A stretch of 64,000 bases of DNA from Tetragonia tetragonoides (taxonomy: Eukaryota; Streptophyta; Magnoliopsida; Caryophyllales; Aizoaceae): the NCBI GenBank assembly GCA_038025085.1, contig CM076148.1, positions 38,461,691-38,525,690 on the forward strand, in the 5' to 3' direction. The position numbers and the translations under genes were made by a program. Positions 57,901 to 64,000 of the stretch are shown here, in pieces; the stretch's first letter is position 1, and each line of letters starts with the position of its first letter. A model generated the notes under the pieces. The model did no database searches and had not been told where the DNA came from. It saw nothing but the letters and a program-made list of their open reading frames with translations.

Positions 57901-60563
57901 ATGGCAGTTTCAGGGGATCTGGGAATATTCGCGACGCTTGTACCTCATCGCACGCTTCCTCTTCGGAGCTCCACTAATTGTTCGTCCAAGGTCAAGTACC
58001 CACATTTTCTTTTTGTGAAGTTTTTTTTTTACGACATTTTTGTAGATTTTATGCTCACCCATTTTGTCACCTGATGCAAATTGCTTCAAATTTTGGTCTT
58101 TTAATGCAATTGTTAGCTCAATTTGAAATGGGTATGTTTTATTTTCGGTATTCCATTCGAAATTTTAAACCTTTTTGGGTGTTTGATTAGTTTAGGGTTT
58201 TTGCTCATGTGGGTTCTATGTTGGTGTACTAAAAATGAAATAGTGGGGATAGAGAGAAATTTACTTAGGGAGTCATGGAATTATCAATTATGAGTACAAG
58301 TATCCCACCAAGGGTGGATTCTGGGGAGGTTCAGAAGTACACAACATTACCCCTAGGTAGTGGCACAGTAGAGAGATTATTTCCGATAAACCCACGAAAG
58401 CAATTTGGATTTTCGGAAACAGTTGGATGATAGCTTCATGAATCATGGAAACATGAGTAGCATGTAGAAGTGAAATGGGTTGTGGTCATATGATGATTCA
58501 TCGGGAGAGGTGAGAATAACTGAGTAAGCTGTTATCAAATGAGTGAAGAAAACGATGTGGTTATTTTTGGGGATACATTGCTTGGACACTTGAGATAGAT
58601 CCATGGAATGTGAGACAGTCTATTGTGAAATTTTGGATACTTCATTCCCTTTTTCATTGATTAGTTATAATCAAACAAACGGGCCATATGCGTTTTGAAG
58701 CTTGACTGGCATTTGATTGATCCTTAGTGTTGGGGTTTTGATATTAGGAAGCTTTTTTGGACTCACTAGGAAGTAATTACTCCTACTAATTACACCTTGG
58801 ATAGGGGTCATATCACGTGTCCGTGTAAGAAGCAATGCATGTTGCTATGTTAGACAGTTCATCCGATATAAGCAACATTCCCATGTCTCATGTCTCATGT
58901 CTGTGTTGTGTGACTGTGCAACCTATTCATTGGAGATTAAGTTGAAGAACTTTTTTTTTCCCTTCATTTTCTTTTTGGGGGTGGGGTTGGAGCAAGTGAA
59001 ATTTGTCGTACATCTTTTATCAATTATCTGGTCAAAAGTTCTCCATGCCATTTTGGAATATATTATATTGAAGTTTATGTGGCTGTAGACGATGTTAAAT
59101 TCTCTATTGGTTACTATATGCCTCAACCATGAACCATGGCACAGGGTGACAGTGGTAAACATGAATGTCATTCTTGAAGTTGCAACTATCCTGGGATTTA
59201 ACGGAGGAGAAATCTCAAAGGACGTCATGATAACTTTGAGTAAAATATTGATGGATTACAGGAAGTATTGCTAGAAGGGTTGATTGAAAATGTTGCATGA
59301 ATTTTCTTGGCAAAATTTTGGTGTCATAATCTGAGGGAGTAGACCAAGCAAAGGTAAATAGTACGTAAAATGTTGACAAAGTGGAAGTGGTAACTACTCT
59401 TCAGAATTGTACAGTGGAAGAAAAGACACTTGTCAAGGAAAGTGACCGAGCATTGGCCTGCTATTTTGGGGATATTGGGAATTTGGGATCCCAATTAGAG
59501 TGGGCCTGGGATTGTTCCTCTAGAAATTGACAAAGAATCTTGATGCTTTGTGACAATGTAGAATTGTGTACGAGCTAGCACGTGAATATTAGTTTTAGGG
59601 ATTAGGCTTTTTAATATCTCTTCTTTGTCTACCCTCAGCCAATCATTTATTCTGTTTGCGTATGCTGTTCTTTTAAATGAGCTTGTGGCTGGTTAGAGAC
59701 TAGAGAGCCAAATATTTCTTTGCTCCTTTACACCAGTACAGACTAATGTATTGTTTTCTTAATTTCTCTTCAATGGCTGATATTGATACTGTGTCATTCT
59801 AATGATGAAAGCTCAAGGACAGATACTGATACTATGTCTTTGTAATGAGGAAAGCTCGGTTCTATAATATTGACTCTAAAATTGCAAGTTGTCAAACTTA
59901 ATTGTTGTTGCAGCCAAGGTGCACTTATCTGAAGTTTACTACTTGTTTATGCAGATAGAGCATTCCAGTTTTCTAAATGGAGGGCTAAGTATTTCTGAGA
60001 GTGCACCGAAAAAGTTGAGCAGCCTGTCTAATGGCCTGAGTGTGCGGTGCCGATCCAACCTAACCTTTGGAGTCACAGAAGATGATAAAATGTCTGTAAA
60101 TTCTATTAGCCAAGATGCTGAGACTTTTCTTTTGAATGCTATCAACATGAACTTCTTTGAGCGTTTAAACTTGGCATGGAAGATCATTTTCCCAGCACCG
60201 AAAACGAGAAGGAACTCTAATGCAATGATTGCTAAGCAGCGGTTGAAGATGATCCTGTTCTCTGATAGATGTGAAGTTAGTGAGGAGGCTAAAAAGAAGA
60301 TAGTGAAGAGCGTTGTAAGTGCATTATCAGATTTCGTGGAGATAGATTCGCAGGAATCAGTGCAGCTGAATGTCTCTACCGGTGCAGATCTTGGAACTGT
60401 GTACTCTGTTACGGTGCCTGTACGGCGTGTGAAGCCAGCGTATCAGGAGGTGGATGAGGCTGGGTCGATAATGAATGTAGATTACAAAGATAATGGTGAG
60501 ACATCTGGTTCTGTTGATGTCAGGTTTGATTTCTATCTTCCAAATGAGAACTCAATGACATGA
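57901..60563 (+). CDS. MINE1: Chloroplast division-site determinant MinE
   Basis: Two exons, 57901-57990 and 59955-60563, phase 0, 232 aa (Arabidopsis MinE1, At1g69390, is 229 from memory). The N-terminal 60-70 residues are Ser/Thr/Leu-rich with few acids, a plastid transit peptide. The MinE domain follows (about residues 84-190): FLLNAINMNFFERLNLAWKI, then NAMIAKQRLKMILFSDR, which corresponds to the bacterial anti-MinCD helix (NIAKERLQIIVAERR-like), and the dimer region KKIVKSVVSALSDFVEID and VYSVTVPVRRVKP. A plant-specific C-terminal extension (about 191-232) ends FDFYLPNENSMT. MinE works with MinD (ARC11) and ARC3 in the plastid stroma to place the FtsZ ring at mid-organelle. The 1.96-kb intron separates the transit peptide start from the rest. 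Confidence 0.95.
57991..59954 (+). other. Intron 1 of MinE
   Basis: GT at 57991 and TTTATGCAG ending at 59954. 1964 bp with no recognised gene or clear transposon. Confidence 0.8.
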
Positions 60564-62837
60564 GATGATGAGTGTGCCCGCACTAGGCTCCATTACACTC
60601 TCAACCAAAAAGAAAAAAACAAAGGGGCAAAAAGAACTAGGCTCTTTTAACCGAGTGACATCAAGCAGTTGTGGCTTGGAAGTCTTTGGCACTGAGGTAG
60701 GTCGAAATTTGCAGTTTACTGCGTTCAGGAATCCCTCTCTAAATGGTTTGGCTTTCTGTTCTGTACATATAAGATGTATTCTTCAAAGTGATTGAAATGT
60801 TATTTTTCTTCATCTCCTTGCCCATGATCTTTAGAATGTTTTTCGAATCAAGGTTTTTGACTCCCAAATTTATAAATTTATACTTTGCTTTGCTCTCACT
60901 CGCTCACTCTCTCGTTCTCTCTCCTTTATGCTGACTTCCTCCTTAGTTTGCCAACTAATGCTATGCGAGAAATGGGAGAATAGTTTGATATTCATACCGA
61001 GTGTAGCATGGTGGAAGTTGTTGATGTTTGCACCTGGAAGGCGATGATTCTGTGTAGAAACTCAGATGCTACTTCATACAACATAGAAACGCAATCTGAA
61101 ACTGACTCAATACTGATCTGACAGGGTTGTAAAAGATCTGAAAACCTCAAAAGATGCGTGCTCTATTTCCTCCTTGGTGGAAATTCAAGTGGATACATAA
61201 TTGAATAACGTGATAAAAGAACTGAACTAGTGCACTGGCTATGAGAGAAGAGGAGCTGTCTACTGTCTACTGTGACACTGTCTACTGTCTACTGCTCTAT
61301 ACAAAATCTCCTCCCTTTGATAAAATAGGCATTTTAAGAGTTTGATGTAGTGAGAGTTTGGTATTGAGAACAACGAGACTCTTAAAGTGAGTTGTATTGG
61401 TTTTAAAAACATATTGTATATATATAAACTCATTCCAATCAATTTATACCTTTCTTGGCCTTTGGCTAAGACAAAATATTTCATAAAATCACAACATAAA
61501 TAAAATAGAATGACATTTGATTTTCAAATAAATAAAAATAAAAATTGAAAATGGTCAAAGCAGTTTGCAAAATAAGAGTACATTTCAAAGTAGGGAATAG
61601 TAATTCCCTTTTGGCTAAATGACATTCAAATAAAAAACCTATTGTTCATCATCAAGGGAATGCAAAAATAAAAATGTCTCAACAATTTTCTAAGATTATT
61701 TTCCGTTTATCTTTAAGTAAGTGAGGACGATCGCAAATGACTTGAACTATTTCACTATGAGCATCAAGTTAATGAGGCGAAAACCCAATATGTGAAATAT
61801 ACACTTGGGCATATGGTGTTATTCCCCTTTTTGTTACTCGTGAGTCCTATCCATTATCCAAGGACCAAATATAGCAGATTAGCAATCACTTTTTTTTTTT
61901 CTTTAGTGGATAGGATCGTAGATGTCGTATCCTAAACTAGAACGTTAGATATACATGTGAGGGTGAGATCGAGGCGTAGAAGTCCCAACTACCTAAAACA
62001 ACCTACACAATTTTCAAAAATATACTCCACATCTCCACACGAATCCAACCATAAATAGGTGATTTAGGGTCTGTTATGACTTATGTATTTACGGTTTATC
62101 CCATCAGTTTAGTTTAATCAATTCACTTTTGTTCAATTAAGGAGTGATCGTTTAGTTAAGTCCACTTTGCTTAAGTTTAACTACAGCTGGCAAAAACTGA
62201 CCCAACCCTATTTCGACCCGCTACAGGCCCGTCCTAACTTGACCTGAAAAGGTTGAAACCCGAAATGATCCTACTCATTTTGACCCGAGATTGAAATGAC
62301 CCGACCTGAACCCGAAGTTGTGAGATAATATTTGTCAAACCCGTTGAGTAACCCAAAATCAATTCCGATAATGACATGTATATTTTGACTCGTACCCAAC
62401 CCGGCCCAAATCCAACCCACACGACCCGTTTGCCAAGTCTAAGTTTAAGCGTAAAAAAACACACCCTTGATAACAAAAAAAATAAACTAAAAAATCCAAC
62501 CATAGATCACAAGTCACAACGCTCAAATTGAGGATAAATTCAACAACTCGTGATATTTTGAATTACAATCACTGGCGCTCCTCTGGCTCTGAGCGGGAAG
62601 CTCTTCAGTGAGCTAGGGCAAAACCCCTTTCACTTCAATCTCTCTCTCTACCTCCAATCAACAATTCAACACCTCTTCCTTTTCTTCCCCTGAAATTGTT
62701 CGAAAAACCCAACTGTAAAATAATCTGGAAATCTTTCTTTCCCAATTTTCCAAAAAAACGAGTGGAACCCATTTCCAAATTCTTGAATTTCAGGAAACAA
62801 AAACCCAAAAAGTTTTTCTCTTTTTGTGTTTTTGGAA
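60564..62837. other. Intergenic region between MinE and BUB3.3
   Basis: The first roughly 270 bp is probably the MinE 3'UTR. About 61255-61302 has repeated CTGTCTACTG words. About 62190-62440 is a dispersed non-coding repeat rich in the word GACCCG/ACCCGA (for example TTTTGACCCGAGATTGAAAT), common in plant genomes. From about 62560 the sequence is likely BUB3.3 promoter and leader. No other gene is seen. Confidence 0.5.
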
Positions 62838-63312
62838 ATGAGTGGAACCTGTTTGAATTTTGATGAGCCCATCAGAGATGCAATTAGTCGAATACGTTTC
62901 GCCCCGGAGTCCAATAATCTGCTCATCTCCTCTTGGGATTCTGTGAGTACAAACTTAGCTGCAACTCTTAATTTATCTTTTGGGCAATCGATTTCTTTGA
63001 TAATTATTCAAAAATGTTATGTTTTTGTTGTTGTTGTTGTTGTTTTTGTTGCTGTTGCTGTTGCTGTTGTTGTTTTGGTGGGTTTGTAGGGTGTTAGGTT
63101 ATTTGCTTGAGTAATTAATTTCTTTGATACCTTTATTATTAAAACTGTAATCTTTTTGTTGTTGTTTTGGTGGGTTTGTAGAGTGTTAGGTTATTTGATG
63201 TGGGTCGCCATAAACTCAGACTAGAAGCTAAAACAGAAGCTGCAATTCTGGATTGCTGTTTTGAGAATGGTTCGGTTGCTTATTCTGCTGGATCAGATGG
63301 TGCCATTTGCAG
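62838..63312 (+). CDS. BUB3.3: BUB3.3-like WD40 protein, first two exons (partial)
   Basis: Exons 62838-62942 (35 codons) and 63182-63312, phases 0 and 2; the gene continues past the window end. The visible 78 residues contain LNFDEPIRDAISRIRFAPES, LLISSWDS, VRLFDV, AILDCCFENGSVAYSAGSDG: the start of a seven-bladed WD40 propeller as in BUB3/RAE1. The wording (NPIRDA-SRLRF, AALLDCCFEN in the relative) is closest to Arabidopsis BUB3.3 (At1g69400) as I recall it. BUB3 proteins act at kinetochores in the spindle checkpoint; BUB3.3 also has been linked to chromosome alignment. The start codon follows a leader with no in-frame ATG. The intron between the exons carries a duplicated splice acceptor (see findings). 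Confidence 0.9.
62990..63215 (+). repeat. Tandem duplication of the intron 1/exon 2 boundary
   Basis: TTGTTGTTTTGGTGGGTTTG followed by TAG-GTGTTAGGTTATTTG occurs at about 63067-63104 and again at about 63159-63197, each preceded by AATTTCTTTGATA and a GTT/GCT-rich pyrimidine-like stretch. The second copy is the real junction (exon from 63182). Confidence 0.85.
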
Positions 63313-64000
63313 GTAATTCTAGCTTCTCAAAATCTCATATTGCCATGTGGTGGGTTATCTTCAATTAGTGTCATTCTAGAAAATATTAAAATTTTTGGGA
63401 ATGTGAGGACCAAATATTCTCACTATATGGGAGCCATGGTTATAATTCATTACAAGGTTGGGCCGTCAACCATCAACTTAGTCTTTGGTTGAGTCCATCT
63501 ATGGTGTCAAAGCAATCAGAAAGGAAGAGGTCTTTGAGGTAGAATCGTAGGAGCTCCTTTCTCTCATAGTCGGATACTCGAACTCAACACAAAAGGTACG
63601 AATAGGGCCTCTAGAAACAAGAGTCTTCACCCATCAACTTAGGCATTTTGTTGGTTCTTTCGTATAATTTTTGAACAAAAAATATGAATAAATGGTTGGA
63701 GGTGGATGGATTCAGTTGTTTTTATGGCTGCATGAGGTTGGGAGGGGGGTTGTTCCTTTTGAATTGCTTGTCTAAGTCAGATGGAGGAGCCCGAGGACGG
63801 TTGTGTTGGGTTGCTATTGCTAAATGGTAGCATAAAGCTTCGTAGGAGCTTATTTGCCTTGTGTTGAGGCCCTTGAGGGTTCTCTTTATACATAGCCAAT
63901 AATAAGCTCGAATACAAGAGTGTTGGATAGTGGAAAGCCAGTGTAAAATTTTGTTGGGTATCGTGGAGGACAAGAAAATAATTTTAGCCTTAAGACAACA
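63313..64000 (+). other. Intron 2 of BUB3.3, incomplete
   Basis: Starts with GTAATTCT at 63313 and no downstream WD40 exon appears before the window ends, so the intron is over 680 bp. Part of it (about 63720-63990) is GC-richer and resembles transposon sequence, but I cannot name it. Confidence 0.5.

Noticed and set aside
62190..62440. Trp/Gly-rich minus-strand frame
   Set aside because: It lies in a dispersed GACCCG-rich repeat that is common in plant genomes.
63722..63973. 83-codon minus-strand frame at the window end
   Set aside because: It lies in an intron and resembles transposon-derived sequence, but I could not match it to any family well enough to call it.

Overview
This window is nuclear DNA of a flowering plant, almost certainly a eudicot. 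It is AT-rich with long intergenic stretches. Genes have GT-AG introns, and the proteins belong to plant-only or plastid-type families (DUF863, DUF538, GT61, chloroplast MinE). Transposons are of plant types: L1-like LINEs, tRNA-derived SINEs, a copia-like solo LTR and Stowaway-type MITEs. The abundant (CTGAA)-rich small repeats made me think of Caryophyllales, but that is only an impression.

Layout. 1-1397: non-autonomous element with long inverted ends. 3688-7637 (minus): four-exon gene for a 1062-aa DUF863 protein, with a probable 5'UTR exon near 10.7-11.2 kb. 11.3-22.8 kb: gene-free, filled with nested inverted-repeat elements, many carrying internal minisatellites, plus a LINE tail and two microsatellite tracts. 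23237-27520 and 30045-31684 (plus): two tandem GT61 glycosyltransferase genes of the same two-exon structure, with a lone GT61-like first exon between them. 32.0-39.7 kb: a roughly 310-bp tandem repeat split by a 6.8-kb L1-type LINE with decayed ORFs. 41285-43090 (plus): DUF538 gene. 43768-46461 (minus): polyamine/amino-acid transporter of the PUT/LAT type. 48474-55807 (minus): seven-exon RETARDED ROOT GROWTH-like (RMD1/DUF155) gene whose introns hold two opposed SINEs and a Stowaway MITE. 57901-60563 (plus): chloroplast MinE. 62838 onward (plus, runs off the window): BUB3.3-like WD40 protein.

DUF863, RRG, MinE and BUB3.3 are, as I remember it, near neighbours on Arabidopsis chromosome 1 (At1g69360 to At1g69400). 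The window therefore looks like an old conserved block into which GT61, DUF538 and PUT genes and many transposons have come. RRG and MinE are divergent, about 2.1 kb apart, and both encode organelle-biology proteins.

I see no operon, CRISPR array, phage or prokaryotic system. I found no clearly new biochemical system. The most unusual structures are the orphan GT61 exon, the opposed SINE pair flanking RRG exons 4-5, the duplicated splice acceptor in BUB3.3, the inverted-repeat elements built of roughly 30-bp minisatellites, and the LINE that splits a satellite-like array.
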